DNA from: Saprospiraceae bacterium
GTDB taxonomy: Bacteria; Bacteroidota; Bacteroidia; Chitinophagales; Saprospiraceae
Assembly (NCBI GenBank): GCA_013214355.1
Contig: JABSSL010000085.1
Span: forward strand, 29,009 to 93,008
Direction: 5' to 3'
DNA length: 64,000 bases
In this document: positions 1 to 14,100 of the stretch, in pieces
How the letters are laid out: each line of letters opens with the position of its first letter
Position numbering within the stretch: the stretch's first letter is position 1
Notes under the pieces: generated by a model
Database searches by the model: none
The model's input: the letters and a program-made list of their open reading frames with translations, nothing else
What the model was told of the DNA's origin: nothing
Program-made: the position numbers and the translations under genes

Positions 1-950
1 CCTTCCATATTTTGGGCGTGATTGCGGTTGAAGGCGGTGGCTAGCTTTTGCTCTTTTGTAGCATTTGGTAAGAGATCTCCCGCTAACTGCCAGGTAATAA
101 ACTCATCATAGCCTTGATTTTCATTAAAGGCCTTAATGACCCAATCTCGCCACGGCCACATGGGGCGATAGCGATCTACTGAATAGCCGTGCGTATCGGC
201 ATATCGAGCTACATCCATCCAGTTAGTGGCCATCTTTTCTCCGTAGTGCGGTGAGGCAAGTAGTCGATCTACCGCCTTTTCATAAGCTTCTGGTGAGTTG
301 TCAGCCAGGAAGGCGTCCAATTCCTCTACACTCGGCGGTAGGCCTGTGAGATCAAAACTAAGGCGGCGGAGTAAAGTTTCTTTATCCGCTTCTGCTTGTA
401 AAGCAAAGCCATCCTGCTTCAGGCGTTGGACGATAAAGGAATCAATCGCGTTTACGAGCGGAGTTTGGCTATTCACGGTAGGAGGGACTACCTTTTGTGG
501 CACTAGGTAAGCCCAATGCTTTTTGTAGTTTGCACCTTGCTCGATCCATTTAATGAGTAGTGCTTTTTCATAGTCGGTCAAGGGTAAATTGGATGCCGGG
601 GGAGGCATTTGAATTTCTGCCTGATCCGACAGGATTCGATGTACCACTTCGCTATGACCTGGTTTCCCCGGAACGATGGCTCTTTTGCCGGAGTTTTCTA
701 GTAGATTAAAGGCCTCTTCTTCTGTATGCAAGCTAAGGCCCGCCTTCTGATTGGCTAGATCTGGTCCATGGCAGAAGTAGCATTTATCCGATAAAATTGG
801 TTTCACGTGAAAGTTAAAATCAATTTTCTCAGGCAGTTGTTGACTAGCCAAGGCCACCGGCTCCGGCAGGTCCATTTTACAGGAGAAAACTCCCCCCAAC
901 AGAAAGAGTATGAAAACGATAAGTAATTGTCGTTCTTTGATATGGACCAT
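1..950 (-). CDS. PSD1-type cytochrome / DUF1549 lipoprotein, 3' end cut by window edge
   Basis: Read by translating the minus strand; the C-terminal part lies outside the window. The ATG at 950 gives a short lipoprotein signal ending LLGGVFSC. Next comes a cytochrome-c-like segment with the haem motif CYFCHG (FHVKPILSDKC before it, PDLANQKAGL after it), as in the planctomycete-type PSCyt1 domain. It continues into a DUF1549-like part with RRLSFDLTGLPPSVEELDAF and WMDVARYADTHGYSVD. An in-frame ATG at 971 is an alternative start. Proteins of this type are common beside SusCD loci and FG-GAP proteins, but their substrate is unknown; a periplasmic or surface redox role in glycan degradation is inference. 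The gene is divergent from the AraC gene at 1121, and its upstream region holds two CATATG-containing motifs also seen before susC. Confidence 0.85.
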   Translation of the reverse strand, partial: MVHIKERQLLIVFILFLLGGVFSCKMDLPEPVALASQQLPEKIDFNFHVKPILSDKCYFCHGPDLANQKAGLSLHTEEEAFNLLENSGKRAIVPGKPGHSEVVHRILSDQAEIQMPPPASNLPLTDYEKALLIKWIEQGANYKKHWAYLVPQKVVPPTVNSQTPLVNAIDSFIVQRLKQDGFALQAEADKETLLRRLSFDLTGLPPSVEELDAFLADNSPEAYEKAVDRLLASPHYGEKMATNWMDVARYADTHGYSVDRYRPMWPWRDWVIKAFNENQGYDEFITWQLAGDLLPNATKEQKLATAFNRNHAQNME

Positions 951-977
951 ATGTGTTGTGGTTTTGGTCATATGTTA
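943..977. promoter_or_regulatory. Candidate operator pair before the PSD1 gene
   Basis: On the minus strand, 943-954 reads ACATATGGTCCA and 965-977 reads TAACATATGACCA. A similar 11-mer, ACATATGGTYA, occurs twice upstream of susC (10895-10905 plus, 11013-11023 minus). They may be sites for the AraC regulator encoded next door. This rests on sequence similarity only. Confidence 0.4.
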
Positions 978-1120
978 CATAGCCTCGTTTGTGCAATCTG
1001 GATATTTGCAATATTAGAAATTGCAAGGGTGGGAGGAGTAGAACAAAAAGGACGAATGATTGTACAAATCCGACTTGCTACATAAGGTGTCAAATTCATA
1101 CCTATGGAATAACCTGAGCC

Positions 1121-1996
1121 ATGCATAAAGTACTAAGTACCTTAAAGCTATCACTACTACATATAGGCTATGCTGAGTTGGATTACCATTGGCAATTCGA
1201 TAATGTCATTAGCCCTTTTTCCCGCTTGTATTTGATCACGAAGGGAGAGGCTTGGGTATTTCATAACCAGAAAAAGTATATCCTACGTCCCAATCGATTG
1301 TATTTGATTCCCAACTTCACTTATAGCAAGTATCATTGTGAGCACTTGATGGACCAATACTACATCAGCTTTTTAGATAGTATGGAAGGAGGGATGAGCG
1401 TATTTGACCTGCTCCCCTTCGTCTATGAAACGGAAGCCACCAGCTTGGATCATCAACTAATGGAACGACTGCTAAGGCTCAATCCTGGAAGAACGATCCT
1501 GGAATCGGATCCAAAAACCTATGACAATAAGCCTGACTTACTAAGCTATAATCTGAATAGCTCCCAGTCTTACGATCAATACCTTGAAAGCCAAGGTATT
1601 TTGCTACAATTATTCTCTCGATTTATTCAAACCGGCAGGTTACAGAGTGAAAAACAGCTCAAGTCTTACCGGCGCTTGGCATCGGTGATTCAGTACATTG
1701 ATAAACATCTTTCAGAAAAGTTGACCGTCGAGCAACTGGCAAATTCTGTCTATCTCCATCCTGATTACTTTTCGCGTCTCTTTTTGGAGATTAATGGAGT
1801 ACGCCCCTTGGATTTTATCAATAACAAGCGTTTGGAAAGAGCCCAAATCCTTTTAGCTACTTCCGATTTAACGGTCGCCGAGGTAGCCATGGAGATCGGC
1901 CTTCCGAACGTATCTTATTTTAATCGCTTATTCAAGAAGAAATTCCACCTCACGCCCAGTGCTTTCCGGAGGATGGGATGGAACCGCTCGGTCTAA
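1121..1996 (+). CDS. AraC-family transcriptional regulator
   Basis: 291 aa, cytoplasmic, no signal or membrane segment. Residues about 1-150 form the cupin-like sensory half typical of sugar-responsive AraC proteins (GEAWVFHNQKKYILRPNRLY). Residues about 186-286 are the double helix-turn-helix domain, with the first helix pair around LTVEQLANSVYLHPDYFSRL and the second around EVAMEIGLPNVSYFNRLFKK. The ATG at 1121 is the only reasonable start. It sits between the PSD1 gene (divergent) and the beta-galactosidase (convergent, 16 bp gap), so it is the likely local regulator of the carbohydrate locus. The ligand cannot be read from sequence. Confidence 0.9.
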   Translation: MHKVLSTLKLSLLHIGYAELDYHWQFDNVISPFSRLYLITKGEAWVFHNQKKYILRPNRLYLIPNFTYSKYHCEHLMDQYYISFLDSMEGGMSVFDLLPFVYETEATSLDHQLMERLLRLNPGRTILESDPKTYDNKPDLLSYNLNSSQSYDQYLESQGILLQLFSRFIQTGRLQSEKQLKSYRRLASVIQYIDKHLSEKLTVEQLANSVYLHPDYFSRLFLEINGVRPLDFINNKRLERAQILLATSDLTVAEVAMEIGLPNVSYFNRLFKKKFHLTPSAFRRMGWNRSV

Positions 1997-2012
1997 ATCA
2001 AGGCAGAGGATA

Positions 2013-5234
<3,222 letters not shown>

Positions 5235-5373
5235 CTATTTGTGCTACAAATGGTTTTGGAAAATCATCTGTACCTTACATTCAACCATTTGTCCTGCCAC
5301 GGCGAAAAATAATCTAGGAGCTTTAGATGGTAGGAAAAAAGCCAAAGCAAATCGACCAACATAACAAAGCAAA

Positions 5374-7326
5374 ATGAAATACATCTTACTACCCATTCTC
5401 TTGGTATTGACAGTCCCACTATCCAGTCAATCCACTAAAAGCTCCACCTGGAAAGGTTTTCAACGTCTCGATTTTACCTTTCAGGGGCGATCTGCGCGAT
5501 TGGTAAAGCCCGCTAAGGCCTTGGAGGGAAACCCCTGGGTTTGGAGGGCGCGATTCCCCGATTACCACGGCGAAATAGATAGTCTACTGCTCGCAAAGGG
5601 CTTTCATGTGGCTTATGTAAATACGAATGATCTGTTCGGGAGTCCAAAGGCAATGATCGTTTGGGATCATTTCTATGATTACATGGTGGATACGCATGCG
5701 CTGAAATATAAAGTGGCGCTGTCCGGTCACAGTCGCGGCGGTTTATTTATATATGCTTGGGCAAAGCGAAATCCGTCGAAGGTGGCCTGTATCTATGGGG
5801 ATGCTGCCGTGTGCGATTTCAAGAGTTGGCCAGGTGGCCTGGGTGCGGGAGCAGGTAGTCCAGCTGATTGGGAGAAGGTGATGCAGGTATACGGATTCTC
5901 TTCGGTAGCAGAGGCTAAAGCTTACCAGGATAACCCGATCGATCAACTAGCGGCTCTGGCAAAAGCTCAAGTGCCAATTTTACATACGGTTGGTCTTCAG
6001 GATAAGATTGTGCCGCCTGAGGAAAATGCCTTTCTGCTGGTAAGTAATTACCAGAAATTGGGTGGGGTAGCCACGATCATGCCTTGCACTCGAGGGAAGA
6101 CCAAATTAGAAGGACATCATTATCCCATAGATGATCCGGAAGCGGTGACTAGTTTCTTTCGTTTTTATTGCCTTCGATCGGAGCCTGCGCTCCAGGCTGG
6201 GGATTTTCATACGATACGAGGAGGGTTGAAGAATGCACAGATCATTCTTGAGCAGAAAGAAACTGCGCGTGTTGCCTTTTTAGGCGGCTCCATTACCTAC
6301 AACCCAGGCTGGCGAGATAGTATTTGTCACTATTTGCAACGAAAATATCCCGATACTCAATTTGAGTTTATAGCGGCAGGCATTCCTTCGATGGGTACTA
6401 CACCCGGTGCTTTTCGTATGGAACGCGATGTGCTTAGCAAGGGTAAAATCGATTTACTATTTGAAGAAGCTGCCGTTAATGATGCCACTAATGGTAGAAC
6501 TAAAACGGAGCAGGTACGCGCCATGGAAGGAATTGTTCGGGCAGCCAAGAGGGCAAATCCCGCTATGGATATAGTGATTATGCACTTCGTAGATCCAGAT
6601 AAGATGAAAACCTATCGAGAAGGGGCAGTGCCAGCGGTGGTACAAAATCATAATCTGGTAGCTGAGCATTATCAGATACCAACCATCGACCTGGCGCGGG
6701 AGGTTACCGAAAGAATTGATAATGGTGAATTCAGCTGGGCGGATGATTTCAAGGACTTACACCCCTCCCCTTTTGGACAAAAGGTATATGCCCATTCTAT
6801 CAAGACTTTTTTGGAAAATGCATTCAGCGCATCCACAGAGGCTAGTAGGGAGGTCCAAGTCAGGCCCCTTCCCGATCCGATTGATCCCTATAACTATCAG
6901 GCTGGATTTTTGGTTGATGCCAAGCGAGCTAAGTATGGGAAGGGATGGCAACTGAATCCCAATTGGGTACGTCAAGATAAATCACGTGTTCGTGCCAATT
7001 TCCATGAAGTACCGATGCTGATTGGTGAAAAACCGGGAGCCCAGCTTCGCTTTCGGTTTAAAGGACGGGCGATAGGAATAGCGGTTGCTGCTGGCTTTGA
7101 TGCTGGTATGTTGGAATATCGAATCGATGGCGGCGCTTGGCAAAAACTCAACCTATTTACTAAATGGAGTAAGATGGTGCACCTACCCTGGTACTACACC
7201 TTGGCGGCAGAACTTTCAAATCGCAAGCATCTGTTAGAACTCAGAATTGCGGACGAGAAGGATGAACGAAGTGCAGGTCATGCCTGTAGGATACGGTACT
7301 TTTATGTGAATGGCTCTGCGGACTAG
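5374..7326 (+). CDS. Two-domain esterase: alpha/beta-hydrolase fused to SGNH hydrolase
   Basis: 650 aa with a signal peptide (LLVLTVPLSSQ). Residues about 25-265 are an alpha/beta-hydrolase: nucleophile elbow GHSRGG at 118-123 (S120), probable acid D210 (GLQDKIVPP) and His248 or His249. Residues about 295-490 are an SGNH/GDSL-type hydrolase: block I GGSIT (S306), a Gly-containing block GIPSMGTTPG, the Asn block VNDATNG (N369) and the catalytic D461-L-H463 with the usual proline after it. A C-terminal beta-rich tail (about 500-650) may bind carbohydrate. Both catalytic sets look intact, so the protein probably removes two kinds of ester, for example acetyl groups, from a glycan. It is divergent from the beta-galactosidase. 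Confidence 0.82.
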   Translation: MKYILLPILLVLTVPLSSQSTKSSTWKGFQRLDFTFQGRSARLVKPAKALEGNPWVWRARFPDYHGEIDSLLLAKGFHVAYVNTNDLFGSPKAMIVWDHFYDYMVDTHALKYKVALSGHSRGGLFIYAWAKRNPSKVACIYGDAAVCDFKSWPGGLGAGAGSPADWEKVMQVYGFSSVAEAKAYQDNPIDQLAALAKAQVPILHTVGLQDKIVPPEENAFLLVSNYQKLGGVATIMPCTRGKTKLEGHHYPIDDPEAVTSFFRFYCLRSEPALQAGDFHTIRGGLKNAQIILEQKETARVAFLGGSITYNPGWRDSICHYLQRKYPDTQFEFIAAGIPSMGTTPGAFRMERDVLSKGKIDLLFEEAAVNDATNGRTKTEQVRAMEGIVRAAKRANPAMDIVIMHFVDPDKMKTYREGAVPAVVQNHNLVAEHYQIPTIDLAREVTERIDNGEFSWADDFKDLHPSPFGQKVYAHSIKTFLENAFSASTEASREVQVRPLPDPIDPYNYQAGFLVDAKRAKYGKGWQLNPNWVRQDKSRVRANFHEVPMLIGEKPGAQLRFRFKGRAIGIAVAAGFDAGMLEYRIDGGAWQKLNLFTKWSKMVHLPWYYTLAAELSNRKHLLELRIADEKDERSAGHACRIRYFYVNGSAD

Positions 7327-7340
7327 ATCATGTTTAAGCC

Positions 7341-10300
7341 CTACTGTACTTTAGATCCAGTTGGGGGCGAGCTTGCAGCTTGGTAGAGGCGCAGTTCTCC
7401 ATCATTTACTCCTACTAGGATACCCACTTGCCCATCTTTGCCTAAGCAAATGGGCTGGATGACTTTTACATTATAAGGAACAAAGAAACCACTTTTAGCA
7501 ATAGGACTCTTCGTCCAATGCATTGCTTGCTGCTGCCCCAGGAAGACGGCTCCGGGTGAACTATCTGCTCGGGTCGTTTCGACCTCTGCTTCAAATCGAT
7601 TACCTGCTATCAGCATGTCCTGTGTAGCATCTCCATCAAAATCATGGAAAAGGATGCCATTGACCGTGGAGAACTGTGCCTCCGTGGGTAGGGCCTTTAC
7701 ATTGAACTTTCCTTCTACATTTTCTAGGATCAAGCTTCTGAACTCTCTGGCTTCGTAGTGCAATGCCCTTTTGGTTTTACCATCTAGTATTTGATGTATA
7801 TCTGCTTTGGCAAACTCTTTAAATGTGGCAAACTTCTTATTGAGCGTGGGAAGCTGTTGGGAGGAACATTCTTTCCCTCTGATCGGAACCATTCGATCTT
7901 CATTGTACTTGGCAAGAAAGATATCGTTGGTTCCATTTTGATCAAAATCGTCCGCAAAGATGGTGAATGGCTTTTCCGCGCTGGCTTTGAATTTGTAGTT
8001 CAGTCCCAAATTGCCGAGGATAAAGTCTTGATCTCCGTCTTGATCAAGGTCGGCCATTTCTATGGTATTCCACCACCCTTCCGTTTGGTCTAAGGAATAG
8101 CCATGACTTACCTCTTCAAATTGATTGCCTCGCCATTGAAATACGGTAATGGGCATCCACTCTCCAACGAGCATTAATTCCGCCTGGCCATCTTGCTCTA
8201 TATCGTACCAAAGACCATCGGTGACCATTCCGATATGTGTGAGCTCCGGCGCTAATGTTTCAGTCACGTCTATGAACTGTCCTTCTCGGTTTTCGAGCAA
8301 AAAAGACCTGGGAGCTTGAGGATAGTGGAAGGGAATTAGGCGGCCACCCACAAACAGATCGAGATCACCGTCACCATCAAAATCAAAAGGCTTGACGCAC
8401 GAGCCACTACTTCGGATCTCGGGTAAACGATCTGACAATTGGAATTGCCCCTGTCCATCATTGAGATATAAGCGGTCCTGGAAAAAGGTAGAATTGGGTT
8501 GGAACTCATTCCCTCCACTCACCACGTAAAGGTCCAAATCTCCATCTCCGTCTGCATCGAAGAAAGTCGCACCCGTATCTTCTAATTGCTGTTCCTGTTC
8601 AAATGCTGTGGGGGCCAACTTCTCAAACTGCAGATCTGCTTTTTGCAAATAGATCTGCCCCGCTTGTTGATGGGCACCTCCGACGAAGAAATCTTCTAGT
8701 TCATCACCATTCACATCCCCTACGGCAAGACTTGGCCCCAACTGGGACAGTTTATGAGGTAACAGTACCTGTACGCGATAGTCGTCAAACTCATTCTCTT
8801 GATGCTTATACGGTTTTACGAAAGCCTGCCCGGTGATATCGTTCAGGAAAGTCTTTGCTGGTGTATCTTTTTGCTTTCTAAGCTGTGCGTCTTGATGATC
8901 TACCACCAGTGTCTGATTGCTGGAGGTATTGGTCAGAATGTTACTTTTTCCATCCGGCCAGACTACTTCAATTTCATCGATTTGCTGGAGAGAGTCTAAG
9001 CCAAAATGCGCTACGGGTTCTACCGAAGAAAGATAGCCACGAACCGTCTTGAAATCCTGATATTGCATCTGATCACCATAAATCAATTTGATTTTTGCTC
9101 CTAGCCCATTTCGATTTTTTGATGGGCCCCGCAATTTTATCTTTAAGAAGTTGCGTTGTAATTCTTCTGCCTTATTGCGGTAGATAAAAGCCTCTCCGTC
9201 CACATTATTAATGATGATATCGAGATCTCCATCATTATCTAAATCTCCAAGGGCTGCTCCATTGGAAAAGCTGACTTCGCTCAAACCCCATTCCCTGGCT
9301 TTATTCGTAAAGCTTAGATCCTGGTTGTTGTGAAATAGATAGTTGCCAATCTTATTCGTTTGGAATAGGTTGATGATGTATTGGGCATTTTCCTCATCAC
9401 TTTGCTCGCGTCGTGCTGAACTGGTCATAAATTGAGCAAATTTTTTCTGGGCGTCCTTATCCCAAATATCTCGTTTGAAACCATTGGTGATCAAAATATC
9501 CCGGAACCCATCGTTATCAAAATCACTGCCCAAGCAGGACCAACTCCAATCCGTTTTACTGATGCCCGCCAGTTGTCCAATTTCGCTGAAGAAATTGTTG
9601 CCCTGATTTAGCTGTAACATATTGTGCATGTATTGATGATGAAAACCATTGCTGATCAGGTCATCAAAGAGTTGGACATTCATAGAAGCCATAGTGGTTT
9701 TGGAGCGCTCGTAATCAGCTGGTAGCATATCTAGCTGTATGATATCTTCTAACCCATCATTGTTGATATCCACAATGTCCACGCCCATGGAATAGAAGGG
9801 GATATGATTCGTGTAATCTTTAATCTGTTCTTGAAAAGTACCGTCTCCCTGATTGATGTAGAGGTAATCGTTTTCTAGGTAATCATTGGCTACAAAAATA
9901 TCTATGAATCCATCCTGGTTGACATCCGTAGTGCTTAGGCCTAGACCGTAGGCGAAATTATTGACGATTCCAGCTTGAAGTCCGACTTCCGTGAACTTAC
10001 CATCATCGTTTCGGTAAAGTTTATCTCGATACAGGTCATTGGCCTCTCTTTTCCCAGCAAGTACCTGTCGATAGTTTAAGAAGAAGTATTCGGGACGATT
10101 GGTGAGATACATATCGAGATCGTTGTCATTATCCATGTCGAAGAATGACGCTTGTAGCGAGTATCCAGGATCTGCTAAACCATATTCCGTGGCACGCTCA
10201 CTAAAAGTCAGATCTCCATTATTAATAAATAGTAGATTGCGCCTTTCTGAGGCTGTATGCTTCCAACCGCCACGGGATACATAGATATCAAGCCAACCAT

Positions 10301-10724
10301 CCTGATTTACGTCGGCCATAACGACCCCATTGTCCCAGCCAGCTGGCTCTTGGAGTCCCGCTTCTGTGGTAATATCTTTGAATAGAAAATCGCCTTGATT
10401 GAGGTAAAGCTTATTGGGAACGTCATTACCAGTAAAGTACAGATCGGCTAGGCCATCATTATTGAGATCTCCTATCGCTACCCCTGCCCCATTGTATACA
10501 TAGTTGAATACCCCAAAGAAATTTTGAAAATTCTCTTCGATCTTGTTGTTGAACTCCACTCCACTTTCTGCAGCAGTTACCCGCTCAAATAAAGGCGTAA
10601 CCGCAGGAGGATTGTTATCTGCTCGTTCCGGAGCTTCGCAAGCGAGCAGGAGACTCCCTACTCCAATACATATGATCCAAGCTCTAGATAAAATACTGGA
10701 TACAACTCTTTTGTGATTTCCCAT
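7341..10724 (-). CDS. FG-GAP/VCBS repeat lipoprotein with ASPIC/UnbV domain
   Basis: 1127 aa. The signal peptide ends LLLAC, giving a lipoprotein. The body consists of many FG-GAP/VCBS calcium-binding repeats of the form D-x-D-x-D-G-x-x-D (for example GDLNNDGLADLYFTG and DVNQDGWLDIYVS), organised as two beta-propeller-like halves. An ASPIC/UnbV segment lies near 560-640 (GAKIKLIYGDQMQYQ ... VEVVWPDGKSN, approximate). Proteins of this CRTAC1-like type are abundant in Bacteroidota next to SusCD pairs and are presumed surface proteins; their biochemical role is not established. It is convergent with the esterase (14 bp gap) and divergent from susC. Confidence 0.88.
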   Translation of the reverse strand: MGNHKRVVSSILSRAWIICIGVGSLLLACEAPERADNNPPAVTPLFERVTAAESGVEFNNKIEENFQNFFGVFNYVYNGAGVAIGDLNNDGLADLYFTGNDVPNKLYLNQGDFLFKDITTEAGLQEPAGWDNGVVMADVNQDGWLDIYVSRGGWKHTASERRNLLFINNGDLTFSERATEYGLADPGYSLQASFFDMDNDNDLDMYLTNRPEYFFLNYRQVLAGKREANDLYRDKLYRNDDGKFTEVGLQAGIVNNFAYGLGLSTTDVNQDGFIDIFVANDYLENDYLYINQGDGTFQEQIKDYTNHIPFYSMGVDIVDINNDGLEDIIQLDMLPADYERSKTTMASMNVQLFDDLISNGFHHQYMHNMLQLNQGNNFFSEIGQLAGISKTDWSWSCLGSDFDNDGFRDILITNGFKRDIWDKDAQKKFAQFMTSSARREQSDEENAQYIINLFQTNKIGNYLFHNNQDLSFTNKAREWGLSEVSFSNGAALGDLDNDGDLDIIINNVDGEAFIYRNKAEELQRNFLKIKLRGPSKNRNGLGAKIKLIYGDQMQYQDFKTVRGYLSSVEPVAHFGLDSLQQIDEIEVVWPDGKSNILTNTSSNQTLVVDHQDAQLRKQKDTPAKTFLNDITGQAFVKPYKHQENEFDDYRVQVLLPHKLSQLGPSLAVGDVNGDELEDFFVGGAHQQAGQIYLQKADLQFEKLAPTAFEQEQQLEDTGATFFDADGDGDLDLYVVSGGNEFQPNSTFFQDRLYLNDGQGQFQLSDRLPEIRSSGSCVKPFDFDGDGDLDLFVGGRLIPFHYPQAPRSFLLENREGQFIDVTETLAPELTHIGMVTDGLWYDIEQDGQAELMLVGEWMPITVFQWRGNQFEEVSHGYSLDQTEGWWNTIEMADLDQDGDQDFILGNLGLNYKFKASAEKPFTIFADDFDQNGTNDIFLAKYNEDRMVPIRGKECSSQQLPTLNKKFATFKEFAKADIHQILDGKTKRALHYEAREFRSLILENVEGKFNVKALPTEAQFSTVNGILFHDFDGDATQDMLIAGNRFEAEVETTRADSSPGAVFLGQQQAMHWTKSPIAKSGFFVPYNVKVIQPICLGKDGQVGILVGVNDGELRLYQAASSPPTGSKVQ

Positions 10725-11170
10725 GCCGCTCTTTTTTAAGCTTCCAACCGATCTCGTTACGGCTAGCTGCTCGGTCTCTACTTGTCTTGTAGATCTGAAT
10801 AATTTGGGGAAAAATGCGTGAGATCAAGCCGCGGGTTTGATCCAAGCGCCCAAATCGGTTTCTAAAATCTTCAATTCTCCTGCGCTGCCATACAACATAT
10901 GGTCACGTCTATAGAAGATATGATCTCTAAACGTCTAATTCTGTCCTAATGCCACTTTCCAGATAGGCCAATTTTACTCCTCAAACATATAATTGATGGT
11001 TTTTCGGGGTGATAACCATATGTAGTATTCATTAACCCAATAGTTACCTGCAATAATTTTAAATCCAGATACCTTCACTTAAGCCTTTCAGCCAAACTTC
11101 ACCCTTTACTTTTTAAGCCAAATTGACTTAACAGTTTCTTTAAATAAGCTTTCAATAAAATCATTGGTTT
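10725..11170. promoter_or_regulatory. Divergent intergenic region before susC, with two CATATG motifs
   Basis: 446 bp between the divergent FG-GAP gene and susC. It contains ACATATGGTCA at 10895-10905 (plus) and its near-copy ACATATGGTTA on the minus strand at 11013-11023. The 3' part, 11040-11165, is AT-rich and probably carries the susC promoter, but no convincing TTTG / TAnnTTTG pair was found. Confidence 0.4.
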
Positions 11171-14100
11171 ATGTCAAAACTTAGCAAACGTGCCAAATTG
11201 AGCTGTCTCTTCCTGCTGTTTTTCGGGATTGGGCTGGGAAATTTGGTGGCTCAGAACTTCACTGTGACTGGGACAGTAACCGACGAAAATCAGGAGACGC
11301 TCATCGGCGTGAATATCCTGGTTGAGGGAACCCCTACCGGTACGGTAACTGATATAGATGGGAACTATAAATTGGAGTTGCCAGATCCAAATTCCAGGTT
11401 AGTCTTCTCCTACACCGGGTACGCAGATCAAATTGTTGCAGTAAATGGGAGATCCAACATTAATGTAATCCTACTACAGAGTGCTTCGACCTTAAATGAG
11501 GTAGTAGTGATTGGTTATGGGGAAGTGAGTAAGCGAGATTTAACGGGTGCCGTATCTTCTGTAAAGTCAGAGGAATTGGATCAACTGAAGCCCATATCTT
11601 TTGAGTCTGGTCTTGCTGCCAGGGCGGCAGGTGTGCAGGTAGTAACCACGCAAGGTGGTCCCGGGGAGAGTGTGAAAATTAGGATTCGTGGTGGTACCTC
11701 TATTAATGCAAGTAACGATCCACTGTACGTAATTGATGGATTCGCAATCGAGGGAAGTGCTATCGGTACAGGACTGGGGATCGGTAATAGCTCCACCAGC
11801 CCGTTAGCTGGCCTTGACCCTAGTAGTATTGAATCTGTAGAGGTCTTGAAGGATGCCTCTGCTACCGCTATCTACGGATCTAGAGGGGCCAATGGGGTGA
11901 TATTGATTACTACTAAGAAGGGGCGTAAGGGTACGACAGAGTTGGATTTCGAAACTTTCCAAAGTTTTGGTAATGTGGCACGTCCCATCGAATTGTTGAC
12001 AGGACAGGAGTATGTGGATTGGTTCAACGAATTTGCACCTTGGAACCCCGATGATCCAACGGGTCAATTCGTAGGCTCCTACCGGGATCAATTTGGTAAT
12101 GATATTGATTTGAACGATCCTAGAGTAATCGTTACCAATTGGCAGGATGAAATTATGCGTACTTCTTCCGCTTCTAACTATCGACTTTCCTTGCGTGGCG
12201 GTACGGACAAATCACGCTTGGCAGGGGCAGTACGTTATTTGAAGCAAGAAGGTATCATTCAATCGTCAGATTTTGAACGAGTAAGTGCGAACCTGAACTT
12301 TGATCAAGATATTAACGATCGCTTAAAGGCTGGGGTGAACATCAGCTTAGGTGCGAATACTCGGAACGGTGTAGTATCAGCAGCTTCTGAAAATGCCAAC
12401 GGTCGTAATGGTATCATCACCAGTGCTATTCTGTTTAGTCCAGTACAAGGTTTGACGCGCTACAATGATGCCGAATATGATGAGAATGGGCGCCTAGTTT
12501 CTCTACGAAGTGGCGACATCAATAATCCCAACCTATCTTTGAATGGCAACACCAACCAAACGCGGGAAATTCAGTCTTTTGGTAATGTATTTGTGTCTTA
12601 CCGTTTGGCCAGAAATCTGACGTTTAAGTCGGCTATCCGTGCTAATTTCTATAGCAGCAAGGGCCAGGCTTATTTTTCTGAGCGTTTTGGATGGGGACAG
12701 ACTGCCAATGGTCGCGCCTTTACTAGAGCGAATAATTCAGGCGGTTTGACTTACGAAAATAGCCTTTCTTACAACCAGAATTTCAAGAATCACAAGGTCA
12801 ACGCGGTAGCTGTATATGAGCAACAGGAGAGCTTCTGGGAGTCGCTGCTGTCACGCTCTACTGGCTTTAACTTACCCGGTGTAAACTTGGACAACCTAGC
12901 TACGGCAACGGAGACTTTGGCTTCAGAATCTACGCGTTCTGATAATGCACTACAGTCATTCTTAGGTCGTGTAAATTATACTTTTCAGGACAAATACATT
13001 CTTACCTTAAGTGGTCGTTACGATGGATCTTCTCGTTTTGCAGAAGGATCGAAGTGGGGCTTTTTCCCATCGGCTGCCTTAGCGTGGCGACTGGGAGATG
13101 AAGCGATCTTGAAGGATAGTAAAGTCTTGAGTGATGCTAAGATCAAGGTGAGTTATGGTGAGACAGGGAATACCCAGATTGGTTCTTTCCGATCTTTACC
13201 CGCAGCAGGATTCTCTAGCTATATTTTTGCTGGCGATGTACTAACGGCGGGTATTGCCACCAACCGCTTGGCTAATCCAGGCCTTACCTGGGAAACTACC
13301 TCACAAGCTGACGTAGGATTGTCTCTTTCTTTCTTCGACTACCGATTTAATCTGAATGTAGATTACTACAATAAAGATACTCGAGACCTATTGCTAGAAG
13401 TTCCACTTCCGGGTAACTCTGGCTACGATTTCTCCTTCCAAAACCTAGGTAAGGTGAGAAACGAAGGGTTGGAAATAGCATTCACCTCTACCAACATCAC
13501 TTCCAAGAACTTTAGATGGAGCACCAACTTTAACATTAGTTTCAACCAAAACACCGTCTTGGATCTAGGTGATGCAGAGGAATTTTTTGTGCGGGCCATT
13601 GGTGACAACCAAATCAATAATGACTATGTGGTTCGCGTGGGGGAATCTTTGGGCTCTGTATTTGGCCACCGGGTGGATGGTGTCTACAACTTCCAAGACT
13701 TTGTAGAATTTGATGGAATGTCGGATGCCGATGCAGCAGCTAAAATGTACGCAGATGCCAAGGAAATGGGTATTCCCTATTACGATATTTTCTACACCTT
13801 AAAGGATGGAGTAGTAACTACGGGCGGTTCCACTCAGTTCCGACCAGGGATGCCAAAGTTTATAGATACCAACGGAGATGGAATTGTCAATGATGATGAT
13901 CGTACGATCATAGGCAATACTTTACCAAAGCACTTTGGAGGACTTACCAATAACTTCAGCTACAAGAATATTGATCTTTCTGTTTTGGTTTCTTGGTCTT
14001 ACGGAAATGATATTTACAATAAGAACTTAAATAAGGGAAATGCTCAGGCGATTCCTTTCTTCAATAAGTATCGCCAGGTACGAGATCGCTGGACACCAGA

